From positions 2,385,530 to 2,449,529 of the forward strand of contig NZ_JAPHEH010000001.1 of NCBI RefSeq assembly GCF_029607905.1: DNA of 64,000 bases, read 5' to 3'. The translations under genes and the position numbers were made by a program. Source of the DNA: Thiovibrio frasassiensis. GTDB taxonomy: Bacteria > Desulfobacterota > Desulfobulbia > Desulfobulbales > Desulfurivibrionaceae. The notes under the pieces are model-generated. The model was not told where the DNA came from. It made no database searches and saw nothing but the letters and a program-made list of their open reading frames with translations. Below are positions 54,223 to 61,664 of this stretch, in pieces; the stretch's first letter is position 1; each line of letters opens with the position of its first letter.

Positions 54223-55405
54223 GACAAACAAAAACATGCCGGCCCCAAACTCGCCCCGGATCATGATCGTTGCCGGCGAGGCCTCCGGCGACATGCACGG
54301 GGCCCGGCTCATCGCCGCCCTTAAGGAGCAGGCTCCCGGGGCGCAGATCTGCGGCATCGGCGGCCCGGAACTTATGCGCCAGGGCGTGGAAATTCTGTAC
54401 GACGCCTCCCGGTTGGCCGTGGTGGGCATTGTCGAGGTCATCAGCCATTTCCGCTTCATCCGCGAGGCCATGCGCGCCCTTGAAAAACGGCTGCGGGAGC
54501 AGCCTCCCGACCTGTTGATCCTCATCGACTACCCCGACTTCAACCTGATCCTGGCCAAAAAAGCCAAGCGACTCGGCATCCCGGTGTTCTACTACATCAG
54601 CCCGCAGGTCTGGGCCTGGCGCTCCGGCAGGGTGAAAACCATTCAGGAACGGGTGAACCGGCTGGCCGTGATCCTCTCTTTTGAAAAGGATTTCTACCAC
54701 ACACATGGGATGGAGGTTGAGTATGTGGGACACCCTCTCATGGACACGGTGCGCACCGCCATGCCCCGGACGGAGTTTTTGCACTCCCTGGGCATTGCCC
54801 CGGAAAGTACGTTGATCGGCATTTTGCCCGGCAGCCGGAAACGGGAGATAGCCGGGATGCTCCCAATATTTTTGGCGGCGGCAAAACGGATGCAGGAACA
54901 GATGACGCCCAAACCGGTCTTTGTCCTGCCCCTGGCCCCTACCCTGAGCGAGGAGGATCTTCTGGCCAACGGCTTGGCGGATGCGGGGGTCGAGGTGCGG
55001 GTGGTGCGGGAGAACCGCTACGACCTTATGGGTGCCTGCAGCGCGGTGATGGCGGCCTCGGGCACGGTTTCCTTGGAGCTGGCCATCCTGGATGTGCCCA
55101 TGGTCATTTCCTACCGGGTTTCGCCGCTCACCTATTTTTTGGGACGGCGGCTGATCAAGGTGCAATACGCCTCGTTGGTCAATCTGGTGGCCAACCGGGA
55201 GGTGGTGGAGGAGCTGCTGCAGGATGAGGCGGTGCCGGAAAAAATCGCCACCGCCACCATGCGTCTCATTGTGAACCAACCGGAACGCAGCCGCATGTTG
55301 GCGGGTTTGGCCGAGGTCCGGCAAAAATTGGGCGGGGAAGGAGCCTCGGCCCGGACCGCACGGTTGGCCTTGGACCTGGCTCGGACGGGGCAGAGGAGAA
55401 CCTAA
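54215..55405 (+). CDS. lpxB: Lipid-A-disaccharide synthase
   Basis: A 396-residue glycosyltransferase of family 19 that joins UDP-diacylglucosamine with lipid X. The N-terminal IMIVAGEASGDMHGARLIAA is diagnostic, followed by GIGGPELMRQGVEILYDAS, YYISPQVWAWRSGRVKTI, GHPLMDTV, GILPGSRKREI and the C-terminal SGTVSLELAILDVPMVISY. The start at 54215 (MSETNKN) overlaps the previous stop by 8 bp. It proves a Gram-negative LPS-bearing cell. A hairpin (55406-55433) follows. Confidence 0.95.
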   Translation: MSETNKNMPAPNSPRIMIVAGEASGDMHGARLIAALKEQAPGAQICGIGGPELMRQGVEILYDASRLAVVGIVEVISHFRFIREAMRALEKRLREQPPDLLILIDYPDFNLILAKKAKRLGIPVFYYISPQVWAWRSGRVKTIQERVNRLAVILSFEKDFYHTHGMEVEYVGHPLMDTVRTAMPRTEFLHSLGIAPESTLIGILPGSRKREIAGMLPIFLAAAKRMQEQMTPKPVFVLPLAPTLSEEDLLANGLADAGVEVRVVRENRYDLMGACSAVMAASGTVSLELAILDVPMVISYRVSPLTYFLGRRLIKVQYASLVNLVANREVVEELLQDEAVPEKIATATMRLIVNQPERSRMLAGLAEVRQKLGGEGASARTARLALDLARTGQRRT

Positions 55406-55433
55406 GAGGGAAAAGCATGCTCTTTTTCCCCTC
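55406..55433. terminator. Hairpin between lpxB and convergent response regulator
   Basis: GAGGGAAAAG (55406-55415) pairs with CTTTTTCCCCTC (55422-55433). It lies between two convergent genes and could serve both strands; there is no further T-run beyond the stem. Confidence 0.4.
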
Positions 55434-55469
55434 CCGCATTGGAGTGGGAAAAGAACACACCCAAAGTTC

Positions 55470-56132
55470 TTATTCCCCCTTGCTCTTCAACTCCCCGAGC
55501 AGAAGCATATTTTCCGCTACCACCTTGTCGTAGCAGTGCGGACAGATGCCGTGGGTAAAGAGGATGTCGGAATGCTGGTGCAGATAGTCCTCCAGCCCGT
55601 GCCAGGCATTCTTGTCGTCCCGGATCTTTCGGCAATAGGAGCAGATGGGCAGCAGGCCCTGGAGATTTTTCAACTCCAGGGTCCGGGCCCGGACCAGCTC
55701 TTCCAGTTCGACGTTTTTTTTCTCCAGGGCTAAGAGCAGGACCAGGTTTTCCTCTTTGAGCTGATGCCGTTCCACCGCCTGGATGATGGCGATGCGCAGC
55801 TCTCCGCTGGTCCAGGGCTTGAGGATGTACCGGTACACCTGCCCCTGGTTGATGGCGGCCATCATATCCTCCGGCTCGGAATAGCCGGTGATCATAATCC
55901 GTTCCGCCTTGGGCGCCAGCTCACGGGCTTGGGCCAGTACCTCGGCTCCGGAAATCCCCGGCATCCGCTGGTCGGAAAGGATCAAGGCGAGGGTGCCTTC
56001 CCGGGCCATGATCTCCAAGGCCTCCTCCCCGGAACCGGCCAGCAGGATTTCATACTCATCCCCAAAGGTCTCCAGGAAGTTGCTCCGGTTTATCTCCTCG
56101 TCGTCGATGAACAGCAAGCGGGGCCGGTTCAT
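55470..56132 (-). CDS. Response regulator with Cys-rich C-terminal tail
   Basis: A 220-residue protein. The receiver has D11 of the acidic pair, phospho-acceptor D54 (LSDQRMPG) and K105 (ILKPW). A coiled coil follows (about 120-155), and the last 60 residues hold two CxxC pairs, ICSYCRKIRDDKNAW and THGICPHCYDKV, probably a zinc-bound module. This Cys tail occurs at the C-terminus of several sensor and regulator proteins of this bacterial group; its role is unknown. Its ATG overlaps the stop of the preceding regulator by 4 bp. Confidence 0.88.
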   Translation of the reverse strand: MNRPRLLFIDDEEINRSNFLETFGDEYEILLAGSGEEALEIMAREGTLALILSDQRMPGISGAEVLAQARELAPKAERIMITGYSEPEDMMAAINQGQVYRYILKPWTSGELRIAIIQAVERHQLKEENLVLLLALEKKNVELEELVRARTLELKNLQGLLPICSYCRKIRDDKNAWHGLEDYLHQHSDILFTHGICPHCYDKVVAENMLLLGELKSKGE

Positions 56133-56593
56133 CTTTTCTCTCCCTCCAGGCTCCGCATGCGCTCGGCCATCTGCTTTCTCCCCTGTTCCACAAACTGCTT
56201 GATCTCCTGGCCCAGGGCATAGGTGCCCACCGCGTTGCCGATGCTGAACCGCAATTGGTCTTCCTTCCAGGGCTTGACGAAATAGCGGTACACCTCCGCC
56301 TTGTTGATGGCCTCGATCAGCTCGTGGATCTCGGTGTAGGCGCTGATGATCATCCGGATGGTGTCCGGATACATCTCCCGGACCTCGGTCAGCAGTTCGA
56401 TGCCGCTCATCCCCGGCATCCGTTGGTCGGAAACGACCAGGGCCATCTCCCCCTCCCGCGCAAGAAGGGCCATCGCCTCCTTGCCGGACCCGGCAAGGAA
56501 GATCTCAAACTCGTCACTCAAGGTCTCGCGGAAATTGACCAGATTGATCTCCTCGTCGTCCACATAGAGGACCCGTCCTTTCTTCCTACTCAT
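56129..56593 (-). CDS. Response regulator (receiver domain)
   Basis: A 154-residue receiver with acidic pair D12/D13 (YVDDEEIN), phospho-acceptor D56 (VSDQRMPG) and K107 (FVKPW). It has a short basic tail and no recognised output domain. It is paralogous to the regulator that follows it (overlap ATGA) and lies 17 bp after the histidine kinase gene. The order binding protein-kinase-regulator-regulator suggests one phosphorelay. Confidence 0.9.
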   Translation of the reverse strand: MSRKKGRVLYVDDEEINLVNFRETLSDEFEIFLAGSGKEAMALLAREGEMALVVSDQRMPGMSGIELLTEVREMYPDTIRMIISAYTEIHELIEAINKAEVYRYFVKPWKEDQLRFSIGNAVGTYALGQEIKQFVEQGRKQMAERMRSLEGEKR

Positions 56594-56610
56594 ATTCTCT
56601 CTCCTTCTCT

Positions 56611-58317
56611 TTATGATACGCTCGATTTTTGCCCTGCCGGCAGGATCACCTCGAACTCCGCCCCTTGTCCGGGTTCGCTGCGAACCAGAATCCTGCCTTG
56701 GTGTTTATTGATGATGCCGAAAGAGACGCTCAATCCCAATCCCGTCCCCTTGCCAACCTCCTTGGTGGTGAAAAAAGGATCGAAGATCCGCTCCTGGATA
56801 TTTTTTGGAATGCCCACCCCCTTATCGGCAAATACCACATGCACCCCATCCTCGGAACAAAAGGTGCGGATCAGCAAGGAGCCCTTGTTCGACTGGGCAT
56901 GGATTGCGTTAATGATCAGGTTCATGAACACCTGATTCAACTGCCCCTGGGATCCGGACACCATTGGGAGTTCCGGCGCAAACTCCCGCACCACCTCCAT
57001 CCTGTGCCGGTACTCGGGCAGGGTTAGGGTCAGGGTGCTTTCCAGGCATTGATTGATGTCTATGGGATGGGCAAGATCCGTATCGGGCCGGGAAAAATTC
57101 TTGAGATCGGTGACGATTTTGCTGGTGCGCCGCGCCCCTTCCTGAACATTGCCCATGAGCAGGTTGATACTCTGCATCAACTCAGCCACCCGACCCGAAT
57201 CGGGACAGCTCTGCTCCCCATGTCCTTCCAAAATCCCGCGCAGTTCCTCCAAGCGTTTTCCCAGGGGGGGCAGGGCACCGGTGATAAAATTGGTGGTGTT
57301 GTTCACCTCGTGAGCAACACCTGCTACCAGCTGTCCCACGGCGCTCATCTTCTCCGACTGCACCAATTGGGCCTGCGCCTCCTTGAGTTCATGGATGGCG
57401 GAAGTGAGTTCGGCGGTGCGGGCAGCCACCGTTTCCTCAAGCTTTTCGTTCATCTGGCCGATGGTGGCAAAGGCGAGGTCGAGCTTGTTCACCAGCTGTT
57501 TGAAGTTGCTTTCGAGCTGACCGAGTTCATCGCCGGCCTTTTCTTCTTCTTCCTCTTCTTCCTCTTCTTCTGTCTTCCCCAAACGGTGTTGCAGGGAAGC
57601 CACCAGGGTGCTCAAGGGGCTGACCACATCCCGCGCCAACTTGAGGGAGACAAACAGAGAGATGGGGAGAAAGGAGAGAAAGAGCAGCACCGCGTGGCGA
57701 ATGATCCGCTCCATGCCCCTTTCGTACTGGAGCTGACTAAAAATAATCTGCACGCCGCCAAGATCGGTGGTCGCGCGCGCTTCCACCTTGCCCGTGTCGA
57801 AATAGAGGGAGGTCTTATCTTGGGACTGACCGGCGGCGATGACCTCTTTGCAGAACACAAAGTAGCGAGCCTGGCGCCACAGGGAATTGCGCCTCACCTC
57901 GCTACCCGTTCGGTGCTCCACCATGATTTTGGCAAGTCTCCCCATTTCCTCCGGCCGGATGACACCCTCTCCGTCTTGGGGGACAATCCTGGAAAAAATC
58001 AGGTTGGTGTCCTTGTCGTAGATAAAAACGGCGGCAACACCACTTGCAGCGAGGATAGCTTCCACCTTTTCATCGATCTGGTCCATATTCATGAAAAAAA
58101 GCGGGGTTTCCAGGTTGCGGGCCAGCATCGAGGAGACAAATTTCCCTTTGTTGTGCGTCTGATCCCGCAGGGTCTGTCTCTGGATCTGGCCAAAGAGCAA
58201 GATCAGAGCGCCGCCGCAGACAACCAGAACCAGTAAAAAGGTGAGAAACAGCTTCAACCGGTAACCCTGCGGCCGCCAAAACTTTCTGCCAATCCAATGC
58301 TGATCAAAGAGGGTCAT
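56611..58317 (-). CDS. Sensor histidine kinase with poly-glutamate linker
   Basis: A 568-residue membrane kinase. TM1 (about 21-43), periplasmic domain to about 205, TM2 (about 207-226), a HAMP-like linker containing ten consecutive glutamates (residues 250-259), a coiled coil, HisKA with VAGVAHEVNN (H336), and HATPase (NLIINAIHAQ, FADKGVGIP, GTGLGLSVS). Its start overlaps the stop of the substrate-binding-protein gene by 4 bp, and two response-regulator genes follow. The periplasmic binding protein probably provides the input. Confidence 0.92.
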   Translation of the reverse strand: MTLFDQHWIGRKFWRPQGYRLKLFLTFLLVLVVCGGALILLFGQIQRQTLRDQTHNKGKFVSSMLARNLETPLFFMNMDQIDEKVEAILAASGVAAVFIYDKDTNLIFSRIVPQDGEGVIRPEEMGRLAKIMVEHRTGSEVRRNSLWRQARYFVFCKEVIAAGQSQDKTSLYFDTGKVEARATTDLGGVQIIFSQLQYERGMERIIRHAVLLFLSFLPISLFVSLKLARDVVSPLSTLVASLQHRLGKTEEEEEEEEEEKAGDELGQLESNFKQLVNKLDLAFATIGQMNEKLEETVAARTAELTSAIHELKEAQAQLVQSEKMSAVGQLVAGVAHEVNNTTNFITGALPPLGKRLEELRGILEGHGEQSCPDSGRVAELMQSINLLMGNVQEGARRTSKIVTDLKNFSRPDTDLAHPIDINQCLESTLTLTLPEYRHRMEVVREFAPELPMVSGSQGQLNQVFMNLIINAIHAQSNKGSLLIRTFCSEDGVHVVFADKGVGIPKNIQERIFDPFFTTKEVGKGTGLGLSVSFGIINKHQGRILVRSEPGQGAEFEVILPAGQKSSVS

Positions 58318-59255
58318 CGTCCAGCCTCCGGGGAAAAGATGGCGTCGATACCCTTGGCGGAATAGGTAATGCCCAGCCGTTCAAGCACCGTAGGGTTGGC
58401 CACTACTCGAACTTTGCGGGGCGAGGTAGTAATAGGGACATCGCCCCCCAACCCATCGAGAAGGACTTGGGCGCCAAGCTCGGCCGCCTGGGCTCCCAAG
58501 TCGAGAGTGTCGAAGGTGACAGCCACAGCCGCACCCTGTGCCAGGTATTTTTCCGAAAAGCTGATGATGGGAATCCGGTTTTTCATGGAGAACTCCAGCA
58601 GGCCGGCAAACACCTGCGGCGCAGTGAGCAGGGAATCGGGTAGCAGCCAATAGGCATCTACCTTACCGGCCAGCTCCTGAAGTGCACCGGGCAGACTGGT
58701 CTGGCTGTCGAACTTCTTAAAGAGCAGGGTCTGGATCGAACCCACCGGCGAGAGCAACGCCTCCTGCACCCACTGGCCGGACTGGGACGGGTTGTACAAA
58801 ACCCCGATGGAATGAACCTTGGGCAGCGCCTTGCTGATCGCGGCCAGCTGACGGGATGGCTGGATGCGCATATCGATGCCGAGAAAGTTTTTGGCCAGCC
58901 CTCTGGCCGAGGGAGCCAGCAAGTAGACCACCGGCACCTCCCGAAGATCCCTGGCAAACTCCAGGGCCTGATCGCCGATGGCCACGATCAGCCGGGCACT
59001 CTGCAGCTGATTTTTCAGGGCAAAACCATCGTTTGACGGTTGCTCGGAAAGAATAATCTGTGTTACGGTGCTGCCGCCGATGCTTTTCGGGCCCGAAACC
59101 GGACGCTGGGCAAGCCAGGTCTTTTCAAAACCCTGGCGGGCCTCCTCGTAGGGCTTGAGCGCTGAAGACTGGAGCAGAACGCAGTCCAGTGCCCAGGCCG
59201 GAGCGGACACGGCAAGAAGCAGCAGCAATGCTATGCAGAAAATGATTCTATTCAC
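58314..59255 (-). CDS. ABC-type substrate-binding protein (TrpX-like family)
   Basis: A 313-residue periplasmic protein with signal peptide (FCIALLLLLAVSAPAWA). It has the ABC_sub_bind fold of family PF04392-like proteins: LIVAIGDQALEFARDLREVP, VVYLLAPSARGLA, HSIGVLYNPSQSGQWVQEAL, DAYWLLPDSLLTAPQVF and IPIISFSEKYLAQGAAVAVT. No ABC permease or ATPase gene is adjacent. Its stop overlaps the kinase start, so it likely feeds that kinase with a ligand signal. The ligand is unknown. Confidence 0.85.
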   Translation of the reverse strand: MNRIIFCIALLLLLAVSAPAWALDCVLLQSSALKPYEEARQGFEKTWLAQRPVSGPKSIGGSTVTQIILSEQPSNDGFALKNQLQSARLIVAIGDQALEFARDLREVPVVYLLAPSARGLAKNFLGIDMRIQPSRQLAAISKALPKVHSIGVLYNPSQSGQWVQEALLSPVGSIQTLLFKKFDSQTSLPGALQELAGKVDAYWLLPDSLLTAPQVFAGLLEFSMKNRIPIISFSEKYLAQGAAVAVTFDTLDLGAQAAELGAQVLLDGLGGDVPITTSPRKVRVVANPTVLERLGITYSAKGIDAIFSPEAGR

Positions 59256-59491
59256 CGGCGATACGAGCCCTTAGGATAGGGGAGAAGCAAGCGGCCTGCG
59301 TCTTCTTCAGGTCGAGGCCGGGCCAAGGAGTTTCTACCGTCACCATGGTAGAGCCTTGCACGCTGTTCTGCAAGCAACAATCATGGTCTTGCGAGCGGTA
59401 CCGGAGACCGGAGCAGTACCCCGGGGGGGGGATGACGCACATAAGAGCTTGTTATTGTGTGCTATTTGCAATTTTTCCTTGGGAGACCCAC
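59256..59491 (+). other. 236-bp divergent leader region of TonB receptor gene
   Basis: This stretch separates the binding-protein gene from the TonB receptor gene. Small hairpins are visible (CTACC...GGTAG near 59336; TTGC...GCAAG near 59356; GGTAC...GTACC near 59397). I saw no cobalamin or other known riboswitch core. It may hold promoters for both directions. Confidence 0.35.
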
Positions 59492-61411
59492 ATGAAGTAT
59501 CCGTATTTTTTCCGTAGCAGGCAACTTTCCGGAGGGATGCTCCTTTCCCTCGTCCTGGCACCGTGCCTGTGCCAGGCAGCAAGCGAACCCGCCGCAGCCC
59601 CCATGTCCATGTACTTCGACGATTCCCAGATGGTGGAGGTCGCTACCCGCGCGCCCAAGCCCCTGCGGCAGGTTGCCGAAAACGTTTCCATCATCACCGC
59701 CGAAGAGATCGAAGCCATGCATCCGCATTCGGTGGCCGAGATCCTCAGCCGTGAATCCGGGGTGTTTGTCCCTTTCAGCGGCCGCGAAATACTCGGCGAT
59801 GAGCCCTTGTATCTGCTCGGCACCCAGAGGCAACAGGCATTGATGCTCCTGGACGGGGTCCGGATCAATCTCAACTCAAACGGCGTTGTCGTACCCAACT
59901 TTATTCCGGTGGGCATCATCAAGCGCATCGAGATCATCAAAGGCCCAGCTTCCTCGGTTTGGGGTTCGGCCCTTGGCGGGGTGGTGAATATCATCACCAA
60001 GGATGCGGGTAAATCCAGCATTCCGACAGGCACTGCAAGCATGAGCTACGGCGAGGCCAACACCCGGGAGCTGACTGCTGATCTGGCCGGTGGCAACGAT
60101 AAGGTTGGCTATTATGCCTATGCCGGCAATGTCGATTCTGACGGTCTGAAGAATGACCGCTATTCCGAACGAAACGCAGTCTACGGCAAGATGCAGCTCA
60201 ACCTACCTCATAGTTCTACCCTGGTAGCCAGCGGCGGCTACAGCGACCCTGCCTATAAGGCTCTTGAATGGTCGCCTTCCTGGAATACTGATCTCGATAT
60301 TTATGACGATGTCAGCAACGATAATGTCTGGGGCACCCTTTACTTTGATCGCCCCTTTGCTGACCGGTTCAATCTGCATCTTGCCCTTCAGCGCTATGAA
60401 AATGATTTCACCAATGAACGTCGTTCCTTGGGCACAGGTGTGGGCGGGCCAAAAGGGGAAATGGTCTGGCTCGACAACTGGAAAGATATCAATACCAGCG
60501 TCAGCGGCGCCCTAAACTGGGCAGGAGAAAATGTTACCGCCAACCTCGGCGCGGAGACCAGCCGGAGCGAAATCGATTCCAAAACAACATTGGGGGTTTT
60601 ATTGGGGCCCTCAACCACGATCAACGATCCGCTCAAGGAAGAGAGACGTGGGGTCTATGCCAATGCCACCTACGTGCTTGGCAAATTCTCCATCACCCCT
60701 GGCCTGCGATACGACTATCATTCCAACTCAAACGAGATTACCAGCCCCTCCCTTGGCGCCACCTATCAGGTGGCCGACGACACCCTGCTCCGCGCCTCGG
60801 TGGCCCGTGGCTTTTCCGCACCGTACCTGGTTATGGCAAAGGACTATCCCGGGCTGAAACCGGAGATCATCACGGCCTATCAGGCCGGGATCGAAACTTA
60901 CCGCATCCCGTTTCTCACCTCTAAACTCACCGCCTTCTATTTCAATATCGACGATGCCTGGCAAACAACATCAAGTCCAAATACCAACGAGGGAAAGGTT
61001 CGCCGACACGGAATTGATCTCGACCTCCGAACCCAGGAATTCCACGGCCTGTCGCTACGCAGCAACTTCACCTATTCCACGGAAGACAGCATGGGCGACG
61101 GCTCGACAAATATTGAAGGCGACGAGACTTACACCGCAAACCTCATTTTTGGTTACCGACACAAGCCTTCCGGCATTCGGGCCGAGCTGGCCGGCAACTA
61201 CATCTGGTACAATGCAAATATGCAGATGGACACCCACGACAGCGACGACATCCTCTGGGACGCCATACTCAGCAAGGATTTTTCCCTGCCTGCATGCCGT
61301 GGCGATCTTTTTCTCAAAGCGCACAATATCTTCAACGGCAACCAGATGTGGGATGTTGACTATCCCAACCCGGACCGCTGGGTGGAGGTTGGGGCGATGT
61401 TTAAATTTTAA
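59492..61411 (+). CDS. TonB-dependent outer-membrane receptor
   Basis: A 639-residue ligand-gated porin. The signal peptide (GGMLLSLVLAPCLCQA) is followed by a TonB-box-like region and the plug domain (VAENVSIITAEEIEAMHPHS, LMLLDGVRINLNSNG, GVVNIITKDAG), then a 22-strand barrel. The C-terminus ends in VGAMFKF with terminal phenylalanine. The start at 59492 has GGGAG upstream and begins the signal peptide; the longer frame to 59345 is non-signal. BtuB/FepA-like in length (about 640). It precedes a putative RiPP peptide gene by 84 bp, so a metal- or peptide-related ligand is conceivable. Confidence 0.93.
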   Translation: MKYPYFFRSRQLSGGMLLSLVLAPCLCQAASEPAAAPMSMYFDDSQMVEVATRAPKPLRQVAENVSIITAEEIEAMHPHSVAEILSRESGVFVPFSGREILGDEPLYLLGTQRQQALMLLDGVRINLNSNGVVVPNFIPVGIIKRIEIIKGPASSVWGSALGGVVNIITKDAGKSSIPTGTASMSYGEANTRELTADLAGGNDKVGYYAYAGNVDSDGLKNDRYSERNAVYGKMQLNLPHSSTLVASGGYSDPAYKALEWSPSWNTDLDIYDDVSNDNVWGTLYFDRPFADRFNLHLALQRYENDFTNERRSLGTGVGGPKGEMVWLDNWKDINTSVSGALNWAGENVTANLGAETSRSEIDSKTTLGVLLGPSTTINDPLKEERRGVYANATYVLGKFSITPGLRYDYHSNSNEITSPSLGATYQVADDTLLRASVARGFSAPYLVMAKDYPGLKPEIITAYQAGIETYRIPFLTSKLTAFYFNIDDAWQTTSSPNTNEGKVRRHGIDLDLRTQEFHGLSLRSNFTYSTEDSMGDGSTNIEGDETYTANLIFGYRHKPSGIRAELAGNYIWYNANMQMDTHDSDDILWDAILSKDFSLPACRGDLFLKAHNIFNGNQMWDVDYPNPDRWVEVGAMFKF

Positions 61412-61495
61412 TAGAATACCCTTTGTGCCTGTGATATATTTGCCTTACCGCTTTTTTTATGAGGCGAACGAGACTTTTCAACAACGGAGGACACA

Positions 61496-61591
61496 TGAAG
61501 AAGATCACGATTTTGGCTAAAGGGAAAGACAGCAAGACTGTTGCCGCAACCATGGCATGCTGTACCAGCGGGCCATCAGCCTCAAAATAGT
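61496..61591 (+). CDS. 31-residue Cys-Cys peptide, putative RiPP precursor
   Basis: A very short gene: MKKITILAKGKDSKTVAAT, then MACCTSGPSASK, then TAG. A strong ribosome site GGAGG lies 6 bases before the ATG, which supports translation. The basic, leader-like first half and the C-terminal core with paired cysteines, threonine, serine and proline match short precursors that are modified by an adjacent radical SAM/SPASM enzyme (the families called geopeptides in Geobacter come to mind, from memory only). An intrinsic terminator lies 25 bp after the stop and the radical SAM gene follows. Function of the product is unknown. Confidence 0.75.
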
Positions 61592-61615
61592 CTTCAGCAT
61601 CTTATCCGGAAAAAA

Positions 61616-61642
61616 GGAGGGCCTCGGCCCTCCTTTTTTTTT
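61616..61642 (+). terminator. Strong intrinsic terminator between peptide gene and radical SAM gene
   Basis: GGAGGGC, a CTCG tetraloop and GCCCTCC form a perfect 7-bp stem (61616-61633) followed by nine T. Six A precede the stem. It lies between the peptide stop and the maturase start, so most transcripts should stop after the peptide and only read-through makes the maturase. Confidence 0.87.
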
Positions 61643-61664
61643 GCGATACCCCAAGGGGTCTGTC

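Noticed and set aside
59256-59491. Cobalamin riboswitch before the TonB receptor
   Set aside because: The conserved B12-box and core sequences are not present; only small unrelated hairpins were seen.
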